Shown here one piece after another: positions 16,246 through 27,649 of a DNA stretch of 64,000 nucleotides. The position numbers were made by a program, and so were the translations under genes. Each line of letters starts with the position of its first letter. Position 1 is the first letter of the stretch. Under the pieces are notes generated by a model, which did not search any database, was not told the origin of the DNA, and worked only from the letters and a program-made list of their open reading frames with translations. The stretch is from Pseudarthrobacter sp. NBSH8 (GTDB taxonomy: Bacteria; Actinomycetota; Actinomycetes; Actinomycetales; Micrococcaceae): positions 3,286,001 to 3,350,000 of the forward strand of contig NZ_CP043178.1 of the NCBI RefSeq assembly GCF_014217545.1, in the 5' to 3' direction.

Positions 16246-16490
16246 ACGCCCATATTCCAATACGCAGTCCATATTCCGGGTTAGCGCGAGAACCGAATCC
16301 GGGCCGCCGGGTTCAACGTGGTGAGGTGGGATTGGGCCGATCTGATGGAGCCCGGGAAGCTGGAACGCATGCTGGCAGCGGCCGGCGTGCCCCGCCGTCG
16401 TGCGCGTTCTGCCGTTTTCGACGCGCAAACCCGACCCTGACGCGCATATTCCCTGGCGCCACCGATATTTAGGTGTCGACAAGGAATATG
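16246..16490. repeat. Repeated CATATTCC elements around the remnant
   Basis: CATATTCC occurs at 16251-16258, 16270-16277 and 16445-16452, and inverted at 16483-16490. The last two form an exact 11-bp inverted repeat (GCGCATATTCC and GGAATATGCGC), each followed by CTGGCGC or its complement (GCGCCAG), so the order of arms is A-B...A'-B' rather than a simple hairpin. They flank the pseudogene fragment on both sides. Confidence 0.6.
16288..16440 (+). pseudogene. C-terminal remnant of a DUF559-type nuclease-like protein
   Basis: In frame from a TAG at 16282, 50 codons encode IRAAGFNVVRWDWADLMEPG and on to a TGA at 16440. This resembles the C-terminal end of DUF559/very-short-patch-repair-like proteins common in Micrococcaceae (an aromatic RW-W-ADL motif). 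No start codon or upstream domain is present, so I read it as a decayed fragment. It is the only coding trace in the 16216-16514 gap. Confidence 0.5.
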
Positions 16491-16514
16491 CGCAGCGCCA
16501 GGGCCGGCTTAGGT

Positions 16515-18899
16515 TCAGCTCGTGACTGCTGTGCCGGCGAGCCGGAGCCAGGTATCCACTACGGTGTCGGGGTTCAGGGAGACCGAATCGATGCCTTCCC
16601 CGACCAGCCACTCCGCGAAGTCCGCGTGGTCGCTGGGACCCTGGCCGCAGATGCCCACATACTTGCCGCGCTCCTTGCAGGCCTTGATGGCCATGCTCAG
16701 GAGCTTCTTGACGGCAGGATCGCGTTCATCGAAGCCGCCCGAGACGATCGCGGAATCCCGGTCCAGGCCAAGGGCCAGCTGGGTCATGTCGTTGGAGCCG
16801 ATGGAGAAGCCGTCGAAGTAGTCCAGGAAATCGTCCGCCAGCAGCGCGTTGGACGGGATCTCGCACATCATGATCACCTCGAGGCCGTTCTCGCCACGGA
16901 CCAGGCCGTTCTCCGCCAGCAGGTCGATGACGCCGCGGGCCTCGTCCAGGGTCCGCACGAACGGGATCATCAGCTTGACGTTGGTCAGGCCCATCTCGTT
17001 GCGGACGAAGGACAGGGCCTCGCACTCCAGGTCGAAGCAGTCCCGGAAGGACGGCTCCAGGTACCGTGAGGCGCCGCGGAAGCCGAGCATCGGGTTCTCT
17101 TCGTGCGGCTCGTAGGCCGGCCCGCCGATGAGGTTGGCGTACTCGTTGGACTTGAAGTCGGACATGCGCACAATCACCGGCTCCGGCGCGAAGGCCGCCG
17201 CGATGGTGGACACGCCTTCAGCCAGCCGCTTGATGTAGTACTCGCGAGGACTGTCGTAGGCGGAGATCCGTTCCCGGATTTCCGCGGCCACGTCCGCCGG
17301 CTGGCTGTCCAGGTTCAGGAGCGCCTTGGGGTGGATGCCGATCTGGCGGTTGATGATGAATTCCAGCCGGGCCAGGCCCACCCCGTGGTTGGGCAGCTGC
17401 GCGAATGTGAACGCCTGCTCCGGGGTACCCACGTTCATCATGACCTTGACCGGGGCCTCGGGCAGCTCGGTGATGGCGGTTTCCTCGATGCTGAAGTCCA
17501 GGAGCCCTTCGTAGATGGTGCCGGTCTCGCCGTCGGCGCAGGAAACGGTCACCTCGAGGCCGTCGGTGAGGGAATCCGTGGCACTTCCGGTGCCGACGAC
17601 GGCGGGAATCCCCAGTTCGCGGGCGATGATGGCCGCGTGGCACGTGCGTCCGCCGCGGTTGGTGACGATGGCGGAGGCCCGCTTCATGATCGGTTCCCAG
17701 TCCGGGTCGGTCATGTCCGCGACCAGGACGTCGCCGGTCTTGAAGGCGGCCATCTGGTCGATCGCGGTGAGGATGCGGACGCTGCCGGCACCGATGCGCT
17801 GTCCGATCGCGCGGCCCTCGGCCAGCACCCGGCCGGTTCCGTTGAGGCGGAAGCGGCTCAGGCTGCCGGCGGCCCGGCGGGACTGCACGGTCTCCGGGCG
17901 TGCCTGCAGGATGTACAGGCCGCCGTCGATCCCGTCCTTGCCCCATTCGATGTCCATGGGGCGGCCGTAGTGGGTCTCGATGGCGACGGCGTGCCGGGCG
18001 AGCTGCTCGACGTCGTCGTCGCTGAGGCTGAAGCGGTTCCGGAGCGAGGCCTCCACCGGCACGAAGTCGATGGTGCGGCCGATCTCGCGGCTCTCCGTGT
18101 AGGTCATCTGGAGGGCCTTCTCACCCAGGCCGCGCTTGAGGATGGCGGGGCGGCCGGCCTGCAGTGCAGGCTTGTAGACGTAGAACTCATCCGGGTTCAC
18201 GGCGCCCTGGACCACGGCCTCGCCCAGGCCGTAGGAGGACGTGACGAACACGGCGTCCTGGAAACCGGACTCGGTGTCCATGGTGAACATCACGCCGGAG
18301 GCCCCGACGTCGGAGCGCACCATCCGCTGGATGCCGGCGGAGAGTGCCACCTCGGCGTGTTCGAACTTGTGGTGCACGCGGTACGCGATGGCGCGGTCGT
18401 TGTAGAGGGACGCGAACACGTCCTTGATGGCGATCAGGATGTTCTCGATGCCGCGGACGTTCAGGAAGGTTTCCTGCTGCCCGGCGAAGGAGGCATCCGG
18501 GAGGTCTTCCGCGGTCGCGCTGGAACGGACGGCCCAGGACAGGTCCTCGGAGCCCCCGTGCTTGTCCACCAGCTGCTGGTAGGAGTTCCGGATCTGCGCC
18601 TCGAAGTCCGGCCGGAAGGGCGTCTCGCGCATCAGCGTCCGGATTTCCTGGCCCGCCGCGGCGAGGGCCGTTACATCATCGGTGTCCAGGCCAACCAGCC
18701 GGTCCACGATCTTCTGGTCCAGGCCCGAATCAGCCAGGAAGCTCCGGTACGCGTCGGCTGTTGTGGCGAAGCCGTCCGGCACCTGCACGCCGGCGGAGGT
18801 CAGGTTCTGCACCATCTCCCCGAGGGAGGCATTCTTGCCGCCTACCCGGTCCAGGTCCTTGAGTCCGAGTTCTGAGAACCACAGTATGTCTGTCGTCAT
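16515..18899 (-). CDS. ppsA: Phosphoenolpyruvate synthase
   Basis: Converts pyruvate, ATP and water to PEP, AMP and phosphate for gluconeogenesis. The 794-aa product has an N-terminal ATP-binding domain ([30 protein letters not shown]), a central swivelling phosphohistidine domain with the catalytic His in [15 protein letters not shown], and a C-terminal PEP-binding barrel ([26 protein letters not shown]). Start at ATG 18899 is supported by AAAGGAG; a longer frame adds 43 unrelated residues. Its regulator is encoded just upstream on the same strand. Confidence 0.96.
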   Translation of the reverse strand: MTTDILWFSELGLKDLDRVGGKNASLGEMVQNLTSAGVQVPDGFATTADAYRSFLADSGLDQKIVDRLVGLDTDDVTALAAAGQEIRTLMRETPFRPDFEAQIRNSYQQLVDKHGGSEDLSWAVRSSATAEDLPDASFAGQQETFLNVRGIENILIAIKDVFASLYNDRAIAYRVHHKFEHAEVALSAGIQRMVRSDVGASGVMFTMDTESGFQDAVFVTSSYGLGEAVVQGAVNPDEFYVYKPALQAGRPAILKRGLGEKALQMTYTESREIGRTIDFVPVEASLRNRFSLSDDDVEQLARHAVAIETHYGRPMDIEWGKDGIDGGLYILQARPETVQSRRAAGSLSRFRLNGTGRVLAEGRAIGQRIGAGSVRILTAIDQMAAFKTGDVLVADMTDPDWEPIMKRASAIVTNRGGRTCHAAIIARELGIPAVVGTGSATDSLTDGLEVTVSCADGETGTIYEGLLDFSIEETAITELPEAPVKVMMNVGTPEQAFTFAQLPNHGVGLARLEFIINRQIGIHPKALLNLDSQPADVAAEIRERISAYDSPREYYIKRLAEGVSTIAAAFAPEPVIVRMSDFKSNEYANLIGGPAYEPHEENPMLGFRGASRYLEPSFRDCFDLECEALSFVRNEMGLTNVKLMIPFVRTLDEARGVIDLLAENGLVRGENGLEVIMMCEIPSNALLADDFLDYFDGFSIGSNDMTQLALGLDRDSAIVSGGFDERDPAVKKLLSMAIKACKERGKYVGICGQGPSDHADFAEWLVGEGIDSVSLNPDTVVDTWLRLAGTAVTS

Positions 18900-19050
18900 G
18901 GTTGCTGCTCCTTTGCAGATGCTGGCATGCGGGGGCGCCGCCCCGCTCGCGGCTGTAGCCGGTTGGTGGGCGCGAATCCTGTCTACAGTGACAGGTTCAG
19001 AGCGCGCTTCCAACATGATGTGCGCCACACAGGGCTTGTGAAAATTTTCC

Positions 19051-19869
19051 CTAATGCTTGAGGTTCATGCGCTGCAGGATGGTGGCGGCCATTTCCTCCA
19101 CGGAGACCGTCGCCGAATTCAGGTACGGGATCCGGTGGGAAACGTATAACTGCTCGGCGCTGCGCAGCTCGAAGCCGCACTGCCGCAGCGACGCGTAGGG
19201 TGAGCCGCGGCGCCGTTCGGTGCGGATCTGGCTCAGCCGAAGGGGGTTTGAGGAAAGCCCGAAACACTTCTCAACAAATGGCCGCAGCGGCTTGGGCAGC
19301 CCTTCCCGCTGAAAATCCTCGTCCACCAGGGGGAAGTTCGCGGCGAAGATGCCGTGTTGGAGCGCCAGGTACATGGTGGTGGGCGTTTTGCCGCAGCGGG
19401 ACGGGGCCACCAGGATGACTTGCGCCTTCTCCAGCGCCCGCAGGCTCTGGCCGTCGTCGTGTTCCATGGCGTACTCGACGGCGGCCATCCGGGACTGATA
19501 CCGCTCCGCGTTGCCCAGTCCGTGGGCCCTGCCGGGTTCATGACTGGCCTGGGACCCGAGGGCCTCCTCCAGCTGTCCCACATGCATCCCGATAAGATCC
19601 ACGATGATCCCCTGGCACTTTGCAATGGCCTGCCTGATGTCGCTGCTGACGGCCGTGGAAAAAACGATGGGCCGCGGACCGGTGGCGACCAGCTTGTCGA
19701 TGGTGCCCACCACCGTCCTGGCCTGTTCGACGGTGGTAATGAACGGGACCGTGATGCGGTCAAAGTTATTGGCGGGGAACTGGGTCAACAAGGTGTTGCC
19801 GAGCGTTTCCGCGGTGATGCCGGTGCTGTCCGAAAGGAAGTAGACAGGCCGAATCTCGTGATTGGTCAT
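19051..19869 (-). CDS. ppsR: PEP synthase regulatory kinase/pyrophosphorylase (DUF299)
   Basis: This family inactivates PEP synthase by ADP-dependent phosphorylation of a Thr and reactivates it by phosphate-dependent removal. The 272-aa product starts [20 protein letters not shown], typical of the family, and has the P-loop-like [15 protein letters not shown]. The ATG at 19869 has GGAG nine bases before it; an upstream GTG adds only five residues. The gene lies 151 bases upstream of ppsA on the same strand, and ppsA has the SxxTCHA-type active site that these enzymes modify. I therefore assign the PEP synthase rather than the PPDK subtype. Confidence 0.93.
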   Translation of the reverse strand: MTNHEIRPVYFLSDSTGITAETLGNTLLTQFPANNFDRITVPFITTVEQARTVVGTIDKLVATGPRPIVFSTAVSSDIRQAIAKCQGIIVDLIGMHVGQLEEALGSQASHEPGRAHGLGNAERYQSRMAAVEYAMEHDDGQSLRALEKAQVILVAPSRCGKTPTTMYLALQHGIFAANFPLVDEDFQREGLPKPLRPFVEKCFGLSSNPLRLSQIRTERRRGSPYASLRQCGFELRSAEQLYVSHRIPYLNSATVSVEEMAATILQRMNLKH

Positions 19870-19980
19870 GAACGCATTCTCCACCGGAGAGCCGACACGG
19901 AAAAATCATCCGGTTGAAACACCCCCGCAACCTGGGCGGGGCATGCTGGGCAGACGGGGACAACCAGCAGGGGGCACAGC

Positions 19981-20181
19981 ATGATTACTGACCAGGTTCA
20001 GACACTAGGAATCCAACCCGGCGACCACATCGAGGCGTGGCACAACGGCAAGCTGTTCCACAAAGGGCAGGTGACCGACGTCGTGCGTTCACTGGAACTG
20101 ATCTGGATCATGGACGCGAGGACCGGCACCCGGAAGCTGCTGGACCCGGACGCTCTGGAGATCATCCGGGTGCGGGTCTAA
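19981..20181 (+). CDS. Small conserved-looking hypothetical protein
   Basis: A 66-aa soluble protein with GGGGG eight bases before the ATG. The pattern GDHIEAWHNGKLFHKGQVTD, then LELIWIMDARTGTRKLLDP, suggests a small all-beta (SH3-like) fold in which a charged loop joins two strands. I do not recognise the family. It stands alone between the divergent ppsR and the GAF-ANTAR genes. Confidence 0.68.
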   Translation: MITDQVQTLGIQPGDHIEAWHNGKLFHKGQVTDVVRSLELIWIMDARTGTRKLLDPDALEIIRVRV

Positions 20182-20320
20182 CGTGGTGCATGGTGGGCCG
20201 CCCTGACGCGTTCCTGGGCGGGACGCCGCGGGTTTCGCTCCCCACCCGCCCCCTTACCGAGCGCCGCCACTGCGCTGATTGCCAGCTTGTGGGCACCCTG
20301 CGTTCGGCCTAGATTTGGGC

Positions 20321-21055
20321 ATGACCAATTCGCCCGAACACGAACTGCTCCTTGAGCTGCAGGACCTGATCATCGGCACGGGATCGGTGGCCGATTTCCT
20401 GGGCGGGCTGTCCATCATCGCCGCATCCGCACTGAGCCGCAGCGCCGGCGCCACGGTGGAATGTGGGGTCACCCTCAAGCTCGCCAGGCGGACGGCAACG
20501 GTAGGCGGAAGCACCGAGCGGGCCATCCACCTGGACCGCATCGAACAGGCCGTGGGCGAAGGGCCGTGCCTCGCAGCGTTGAAGGCGGCCACCCCTGTCC
20601 TGCTGGCCGATGTCAGCACTGACACGCGCTGGCCCACCTACCAGAAACGCCTGATGGAGGAGGGCATCCACAGCGCCCTGGGTGTCCCCCTTGAACTGGG
20701 TCAAAACGCCGCCGCAGTCCTGAACTTCTTCGCGCCGGCCACCGGCGTGTTCACAGAGGACACCATCACCGAGGCAGCCAGCTTCGCCGCCGTCGCCGGC
20801 AGCGCCGTCCGCCTGGCCGTCAGGGTGGGAACCGCCGAAAGCGCCGCGGATGACCTCAGCGCGGCGATGGTGAGCCGCACCGCCATCAACCTTGCCAGCG
20901 GAATCATCATGGCCCAGAACCGCTGCAGCCAGTCCGAGGCCATGTCCATCCTGATGAACGTCTCCAGCCACCGGAACCAGAAGCTCCGGGACGTGGCCGA
21001 CGAGATCGTCCGGAAGGTCTCGGGCGAGGAAGCCACCACCTTCTTCGACATGTAG
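20321..21055 (+). CDS. GAF-ANTAR domain transcription antitermination regulator
   Basis: A 244-aa sensor with an N-terminal GAF domain (about 20-165; EQAVGEGPCLAALKAATPVLL) and a C-terminal ANTAR RNA-binding domain (about 178-235: SRTAINLASGIIMAQNRCS, then SEAMSILMNVSSHRNQKLRD). ANTAR proteins bind paired hairpins in leader RNAs to prevent termination. Start chosen at ATG 20321; the longer frame begins in non-coding sequence. A paralogue follows 164 bases downstream. The GAF ligand is unknown. Confidence 0.9.
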   Translation: MTNSPEHELLLELQDLIIGTGSVADFLGGLSIIAASALSRSAGATVECGVTLKLARRTATVGGSTERAIHLDRIEQAVGEGPCLAALKAATPVLLADVSTDTRWPTYQKRLMEEGIHSALGVPLELGQNAAAVLNFFAPATGVFTEDTITEAASFAAVAGSAVRLAVRVGTAESAADDLSAAMVSRTAINLASGIIMAQNRCSQSEAMSILMNVSSHRNQKLRDVADEIVRKVSGEEATTFFDM

Positions 21056-21219
21056 GCGTAGTCAGCCCCGTCCAGCGCTCAGCCTTAAGTTCAGCCGGGC
21101 TCAGTGTGCACACGCAACCTGGTCCGGGCCTGGCTGTAAAAAAGCGAGTACTCACTACTCGTGTCCTTGCCCGCCGGGCCTTTTATGATAAGGGCGTACC
21201 GACACATGAGGACTGGGGC

Positions 21220-21960
21220 ATGATGATCGATCAACTGGTGGACTGGCGCGTCTCAGGCGTCCTGCTGGACATCCGGGGACACTCGGAAGCGGCATCGGCG
21301 TGCACCCTTGCCCGGATTGCGGCTCCCGCGGTGAGCGACATGGCAGGTTCCGGGGTGGAGAGCACTGTGACCATCGTGCGGCCCGACGGAACGCCTTCCA
21401 CTGCGGCAACCACCGACGGCGCCGGCGGCCTTTCCCGCTGGGACCAGCTCGCCGGACGGGGCCCCACCTCGCGGGCACTCGGCGGCCGCCTGACCATCAT
21501 TCTCAATGCCCGCGCCCTGGACAAGCGCTGGGATGAGTACCAGGCCACTCTCAGGGCAGCCGGCTTCCGTTCCGCCTTCGCCGTGCCATTGCCGCTGGAA
21601 CGCGGCTACCGGGCTGCACTGACGTTGTATACGGCGGAAACGAACGTGTTCACCCCGGTTGTGGCCGCCCAGGCGCTGGCTTTCTCCGACGTGGCGGCCA
21701 AAAGCCTGGCCCTGGCACTGCAGGTCCGGGCGGGCCTGGCCCAATCCGCGGATCTCCGCGCAGCCATGGCCAGCCGCACCGCGATCAACACCGCCTGCGG
21801 CGTGATCATGGGCCAGAACCAGTGCTCCTACGAGGCGGCGTTCCAGATCCTCACCGCTGCCTCGAGCCAGCAGAACCTGACCCTCCGCGACGTCGCCGAA
21901 GGGATGCTGCGCGCCCTGCCGGGCGGCGTACCGACCACACACTTCCAGCACCGCACCTAA
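21220..21960 (+). CDS. GAF-ANTAR domain regulator (paralogue)
   Basis: A 246-aa paralogue of the preceding gene: GAF-like region at about 20-170 (poorly conserved) and ANTAR at about 180-238 (SRTAINTACGVIMGQNQCSY, AAFQILTAASSQQNLTLRDV). I choose ATG 21220 because GAGG lies eight bases upstream; earlier starts include 38 residues with no domain pattern. The gene is separately transcribed or weakly linked to the first copy (164-base gap with no obvious terminator). Confidence 0.86.
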   Translation: MMIDQLVDWRVSGVLLDIRGHSEAASACTLARIAAPAVSDMAGSGVESTVTIVRPDGTPSTAATTDGAGGLSRWDQLAGRGPTSRALGGRLTIILNARALDKRWDEYQATLRAAGFRSAFAVPLPLERGYRAALTLYTAETNVFTPVVAAQALAFSDVAAKSLALALQVRAGLAQSADLRAAMASRTAINTACGVIMGQNQCSYEAAFQILTAASSQQNLTLRDVAEGMLRALPGGVPTTHFQHRT

Positions 21961-22021
21961 GCCGGCTCCCGCCGTCGGGCATTGCGCCGTCGGGCATTGC
22001 ACCGTGGGACGCGCCGAACGG

Positions 22022-22876
22022 TCAGCGCAGAACGACCGTGCGCCCGCCGTCGAGCATTACCCGGCCTTCACAGTGCCACCGGACCGCGTTGCTGAGCGCT
22101 TTGCTCTCAGCGTCGCGGCCCACGCGGACCAGGTCATCGGCCGTGTACGTGTGGTCCACGTCGATGACCTGCTGGGCGATGATCGGTCCCTCATCCAGTT
22201 CGGCGTTGACGTAGTGCGCCGTAGCGCCCACGGTCTTCACGCCGCGGTCATAGGCCTGGTGGTACGGCTTGGCGCCCTTGAAGCTGGGCAGGAACGAGTG
22301 GTGGATGTTGATGGTTTTGCCCGTCAGCTGGGCCGACAGCTCATCGCTGAGGACCTGCATATACCGGGCCAGGACCACCAGTTCCACCTCGAACCCGTCC
22401 ACGAGCTCCAGCAGGCGGGCTTCCTGCGCAGGCTTGGTCTCCTGGGTGACCGGGAGGTGGAAGAACGGGATGTTGTGCCACTTGACCAGCTCTTCGTGGT
22501 CCGTGTGGTTCGAGACCACGGCCACGATTTCCACCGGAAGATCACCTGTGCGGGCCCGGAACAGCAGGTCGTTGAGGCAGTGCCCGAACTTGGACACCAT
22601 CACCAGGACCCGGCGCTTGCGGCCGTGCGGTTCCAGCTGCCAGTTCATGGCCCACTCAGCGGCCAGCGGCTCGAAGTCCCGGCGCAGGTCCTCGGTGCTG
22701 AAGGCCGTCTTCCCTGCCGCGAAATGCACCCGAATAAAGAATTGCTGGGCCTGGCGGTCTCCGAAGTGATTGGTGTCGATGATGTCGCAGCCGTGATCCA
22801 GCAGGTACCCCGTGATCGCGTGGACGATCCCCGGGGACTCGGCGCAGTTGACCGTCAGAACGTGTTCGGTTGTCAC
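22022..22876 (-). CDS. purU: Formyltetrahydrofolate deformylase
   Basis: Hydrolyses 10-formyl-THF to formate and THF, balancing one-carbon pools when glycine or methylated amines are broken down. The 284-aa product has an N-terminal ACT domain (VNCAESPGIVHAITGYLLD) and a formyltransferase-fold domain with the catalytic INIHHSFLPSFKGAKPYHQA segment and VGATAHYVNAELDEGPII. GTG start. It is the last gene of the leftward glycine/one-carbon block, 54 bases after the metF-like gene. Confidence 0.95.
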   Translation of the reverse strand: MTTEHVLTVNCAESPGIVHAITGYLLDHGCDIIDTNHFGDRQAQQFFIRVHFAAGKTAFSTEDLRRDFEPLAAEWAMNWQLEPHGRKRRVLVMVSKFGHCLNDLLFRARTGDLPVEIVAVVSNHTDHEELVKWHNIPFFHLPVTQETKPAQEARLLELVDGFEVELVVLARYMQVLSDELSAQLTGKTINIHHSFLPSFKGAKPYHQAYDRGVKTVGATAHYVNAELDEGPIIAQQVIDVDHTYTADDLVRVGRDAESKALSNAVRWHCEGRVMLDGGRTVVLR

Positions 22877-22930
22877 TCCCGTGAAGCCTTCGCCTCGGCC
22901 AGGTGGGGAGTTTGGGGGGAAACGGTGGTC

Positions 22931-23761
22931 TTACTGCTCACGTGCTGCTCCTCGAATCAATGCTGGCTGGAGTGCCGTTGGGGATGATGCGTGGCCCGCT
23001 TCATTGGGGACCGCATCGAGGTTGTTGAAGCTGTAAAGGTGGATCCCTGCGATGCCGGGCTGGCTTTCGAGCCCGGCCACCAGGGTATGGGGTGAGTAGC
23101 GGTCGCCGCTGAGCAGCTTGCGCGCCAGCGTTCCTTTGCTGCTGAGGAACTTCAGGGAACTTCCGACGCCGATCTGCGTGGCAAGTGCCAGCAGTTTGGT
23201 CCGCGGGACGGACCCCGCCACACCCGCCCAGACGGGCAGGTTCACGCCTTCACGGCGCAGGAGCGCCGCGAAATCAAGGATTTTGGGCGCATCGAAGCAC
23301 ATCTGGGTGACCACGTGGGTGGCCAGGAGCTGCTTGTCCTGCAGGGCCTCGAGCAGGTCCAGGGCGGCCACGGTCGGGTGGCCTTCCGGGTAGCCTGCCA
23401 CGCCGGCGCGCATCCGGCCGCCGGTGTACTGGGCGAGGTCTTCAAGCAGCGGCAGGGCGGACCCGTACGGGCCGGCGGGCTGCTTCCGGTCGCCGCCGAT
23501 CACAAACACCTCGCCGATGCCCGCGCCGTCGCAGTCCCGCATGATCCGGGTCAGTTCGGCCCGGTCATGAATGCTGCGCGCGGCCAGGTGCGGGATAACG
23601 GTGTAGCCGAAGTCGCTCAGCTCCACCGACGTGCGCATGGTCCGCTCGACACCGTGGTGCGGCAGGCACGTTATGGTCAGCGTGGTGGTCAGCGGAACCA
23701 GCGCCCGGACCTGGTCAACGATCCCGGTTGAGGGGATGATTTCGATTCTTGTAGGGAGCAT
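22931..23761 (-). CDS. metF: Methylenetetrahydrofolate reductase family protein
   Basis: A 276-aa TIM-barrel flavoprotein of the 5,10-methylene-THF reductase family: IEIIPSTGI at the N-terminus (Glu of strand 1), TCLPHHGVERTMRTS, VFVIGGDR, and THVVTQMCFDA. Family members reduce methylene-THF to methyl-THF. It is short for canonical MetF and sits in a glycine catabolic cluster with purU, so it could instead serve one-carbon oxidation in the reverse direction, as suggested for some one-carbon catabolic clusters. GGAAAGGA precedes the ATG. Confidence 0.83.
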   Translation of the reverse strand: MLPTRIEIIPSTGIVDQVRALVPLTTTLTITCLPHHGVERTMRTSVELSDFGYTVIPHLAARSIHDRAELTRIMRDCDGAGIGEVFVIGGDRKQPAGPYGSALPLLEDLAQYTGGRMRAGVAGYPEGHPTVAALDLLEALQDKQLLATHVVTQMCFDAPKILDFAALLRREGVNLPVWAGVAGSVPRTKLLALATQIGVGSSLKFLSSKGTLARKLLSGDRYSPHTLVAGLESQPGIAGIHLYSFNNLDAVPNEAGHASSPTALQPALIRGAAREQ

Positions 23762-23788
23762 CTTCGGTCCTTTCCTGATATCGAAGGG

Positions 23789-24799
23789 TCAGCTGGCGTG
23801 GGCTGCCAGCAGTGAGCTGGCTTCCTGGCGGGTGCTGCCGGAGGACTCGATGTGGGCGAGCTGGGCGGGGATTTCCCAGCCCTTCTTGCGCATCGCGGTG
23901 GCCCAGAGCCGGCCGGCCCGGTAGGAGGAACGGACCAGGGGTCCGGACATGACGCCGAGGAAGCCGATCTCCTTGGCCTCGTCCTGGAGGTCCACGAACT
24001 CCTGCGGCTTGACCCAGCGGTCCACCGGCAGGTGCCGCTCGGACGGGCGCAGGTACTGGGTGATGGTGATCAGGTCACAGCCGGCCTCGTGCAGGTCCCG
24101 CAGCGCCGCGGAGATCTCCTCGCGGGTCTCACCCATGCCCAGGATCAGGTTGGACTTGGTCACCATGCCCAGGTTCCGGCCCTGGGTGATGACATCCAGC
24201 GACCGGTCATACCGGAACGCGGGCCGGATCCGCTTAAAGATCCGGGGCACGGTTTCGACGTTGTGCGCGAAGACCTCCGGCTTCGAATCGCAGATCGCCT
24301 CGATGTGCTCGGGCTTGCCGGAAAAGTCAGGGATCAAAAGTTCGACGCCGGTGCCCGGGTTCAGCTCGTGGATCTTCCGCACCGTCTCGGCATAGAGCCA
24401 CACACCCTCATCGGCCAGATCATCCCGGGCCACCCCGGTGACGGTGGCGTAGCGCAGCTGCATGGCCAGGACCGAGCGGGCCACCTTCGCGGGCTCAAAC
24501 ATGTCAACCGGGGACGGCTTGCCCGTGTCGATCTGGCAGAAATCACAGCGCCGGGTGCATTCGGAGCCACCGATCAGGAACGTCGCTTCCTTGTCTTCCC
24601 AGCACTCAAAAATGTTCGGGCAGCCGGCCTCCTCACACACCGTGTGCAGGCCTTCCTTCTTAACCAGGTTCTTGAGCTGGACATACTCCGGACCCATCTG
24701 GACCTTCGCCTTGATCCACTCCGGCTTCCGCTCCACAGGTACTGCAGAGTTACGCTGCTCAACGCGCAGCAGCTTCCGGCCTTCTGGTGCCAGTGTCAT
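23789..24799 (-). CDS. lipA: Lipoyl synthase (radical SAM)
   Basis: Inserts two sulfurs into octanoyl groups to form lipoyl cofactors. The 336-aa product carries both required clusters: the auxiliary CX4CX5C motif ([12 protein letters not shown]) and the radical-SAM CX3CX2C motif (CTRRCDFC), plus a C-terminal RSSYRAG, which is typical. Lying between sdaA and the metF-like gene, it is positioned to lipoylate the GcvH encoded upstream. lipB is not in the window, and whether the genome has another lipA is unknown. Confidence 0.95.
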   Translation of the reverse strand: MTLAPEGRKLLRVEQRNSAVPVERKPEWIKAKVQMGPEYVQLKNLVKKEGLHTVCEEAGCPNIFECWEDKEATFLIGGSECTRRCDFCQIDTGKPSPVDMFEPAKVARSVLAMQLRYATVTGVARDDLADEGVWLYAETVRKIHELNPGTGVELLIPDFSGKPEHIEAICDSKPEVFAHNVETVPRIFKRIRPAFRYDRSLDVITQGRNLGMVTKSNLILGMGETREEISAALRDLHEAGCDLITITQYLRPSERHLPVDRWVKPQEFVDLQDEAKEIGFLGVMSGPLVRSSYRAGRLWATAMRKKGWEIPAQLAHIESSGSTRQEASSLLAAHAS

Positions 24800-24812
24800 T
24801 AATACTCTTCCC

Positions 24813-26210
24813 TTAGCATTCCACTACGTTGACGGCGAGGCCGCCCATGGCTGTTTCCTTGTACTTGGAGCTCATGTCCCTGCCGGTCTCGCGCATGGTC
24901 ACGATCACCTCGTCCAGCGACACCCGGTGGGTGCCGTCGCCCCAAAGCGCCATCTTCGCGGCGTTGATGGCCTTCGCCGCCGCGATCGCGTTGCGCTCGA
25001 TGCACGGCACCTGGACCAACCCGCCGATCGGATCGCACGTCAGGCCCAGGTTGTGTTCCATCGCGATCTCCGCGGCGTTCTCCACCTGCTGGGGTGTGCC
25101 GCCCATGACCTCGGCGAGGGCACCGGCCGCCATGGACGACGCCGACCCCACCTCGCCCTGGCAGCCCACCTCGGCGCCCGAAATGGACGCCTGTTCCTTG
25201 TACAGCACCCCGATGGCACCGGCCGTGAGCAGGAACTTGACCACAACGTCGTCGCGGTCTTCCTGCGTGGCTTTGTCCATCCCGGGTGCGAAATGCAGTG
25301 CGTAATACAGGACTGCCGGGATGATCCCCGCGGCACCGTTGGTGGGTGCCGTGACAACCCGGCCGCCCGACGCGTTCTCCTCGTTCACTGCCAGGGCGAT
25401 GAGGTTCACCCATTCCTGCCAGTACTTCGGGTCCCGGTCCTTGTCCTCCTTTTCGAGGCGCTCACGCCAGTCCGGAGCACGACGGCGGACCTTCAGTCCG
25501 CCGGGCAGCAGCCCCTCACGCTTGAGGCTGGTTGCCACACACTCCTCCATGACGGAGTAGATGTGCAGCAGGCCTTCGCGGATTTCCTGTTCGGTGCGGG
25601 AGGCGCGCTCGTTGACGAACATGATCTCGCCGATGGACAGGCCTTTGGACTGGCACCGGCCCAGCAGCTCGGCCGCGGTGCGGAACGGCAGCGGCAGTTC
25701 CTGCTTGGACTCGTCGAGTTCCTTCAGGGCCGCGTCCTCTTCACCTTCGCGGACAATGAAGCCGCCGCCCACGGAGAAGAACGTGGCCTTGTGCAGGACC
25801 TCGCCTTCTTTGTCGCTGACTGTGAAGGTCATGCCGTTGGTGTGCCGCGGCAGGACAGTGAGCGGGCGCAGGACCATGTCCTTGACCCCGTAGGGCAGGG
25901 GTACGGAGCCGGCGAGCTGGAGGGTGCCGGTTTCGGCGATCGCGGCGAGCCGCTCCTCTACCTCGGCCGGCAGGATCTTTTCGGGGTGGAAACCCTCCAG
26001 GCCCAGCAGGATGGCCGTCATGGTGCCGTGGCCGTGGCCCGTCGCTGCCAAGGACCCGTACAGGTCCACCCGCAGCCCCGCCACCTTGTCCAGGTGGCCG
26101 GAACCCTTCAGCTCCTCGGCAAACACCGCGGCAGCCCGCATCGGGCCAACGGTGTGCGAACTCGACGGCCCGATCCCGACGGAGAACAAATCAAAGACTC
26201 CAACGGCCAT
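24813..26210 (-). CDS. sdaA: L-serine ammonia-lyase, single-chain iron-sulfur type
   Basis: Deaminates serine to pyruvate and ammonia with a [4Fe-4S] cluster. The 465-aa product has the beta domain at the N-terminus ([19 protein letters not shown]) and the alpha domain at the C-terminus with the three cluster Cys: [15 protein letters not shown] and VPCIERN. Length fits the fused single-chain form. Directly downstream of glyA in transcription order and 13 bases before lipA, it would turn the serine made by GlyA into pyruvate. Confidence 0.95.
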   Translation of the reverse strand: MAVGVFDLFSVGIGPSSSHTVGPMRAAAVFAEELKGSGHLDKVAGLRVDLYGSLAATGHGHGTMTAILLGLEGFHPEKILPAEVEERLAAIAETGTLQLAGSVPLPYGVKDMVLRPLTVLPRHTNGMTFTVSDKEGEVLHKATFFSVGGGFIVREGEEDAALKELDESKQELPLPFRTAAELLGRCQSKGLSIGEIMFVNERASRTEQEIREGLLHIYSVMEECVATSLKREGLLPGGLKVRRRAPDWRERLEKEDKDRDPKYWQEWVNLIALAVNEENASGGRVVTAPTNGAAGIIPAVLYYALHFAPGMDKATQEDRDDVVVKFLLTAGAIGVLYKEQASISGAEVGCQGEVGSASSMAAGALAEVMGGTPQQVENAAEIAMEHNLGLTCDPIGGLVQVPCIERNAIAAAKAINAAKMALWGDGTHRVSLDEVIVTMRETGRDMSSKYKETAMGGLAVNVVEC

Positions 26211-26248
26211 GTGCGTTTCCTAACTAAATAATTCTTCGTGACCAGTCA

Positions 26249-26313
26249 GGAGTTTTTGTCCAGATAATGGGCCTAAACGAGCTCAAAAGCTGCATTATCT
26301 GGACAAAAACTCC
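26249..26313. repeat. Perfect 21-bp inverted repeat between glyA and sdaA
   Basis: Arms at 26249-26269 and 26293-26313 are exact reverse complements (GGAGTTTTTGTCCAGATAAT + G). The 23-base loop itself contains AGCTCAAAAGCT, a 4-bp palindromic arm pair, so a two-tier hairpin can form. It begins one base after the glyA stop. It could attenuate transcription or protect the glyA message, or be a mobile palindromic repeat. Confidence 0.85.
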
Positions 26314-26314
26314 A

Positions 26315-27645
<1,331 letters not shown>

Positions 27646-27649
<4 letters not shown>

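Noticed and set aside
17103-18875. 590-codon open frame opposite ppsA
   Set aside because: Shadow of ppsA; His/Asp/Gly-rich with no family pattern.
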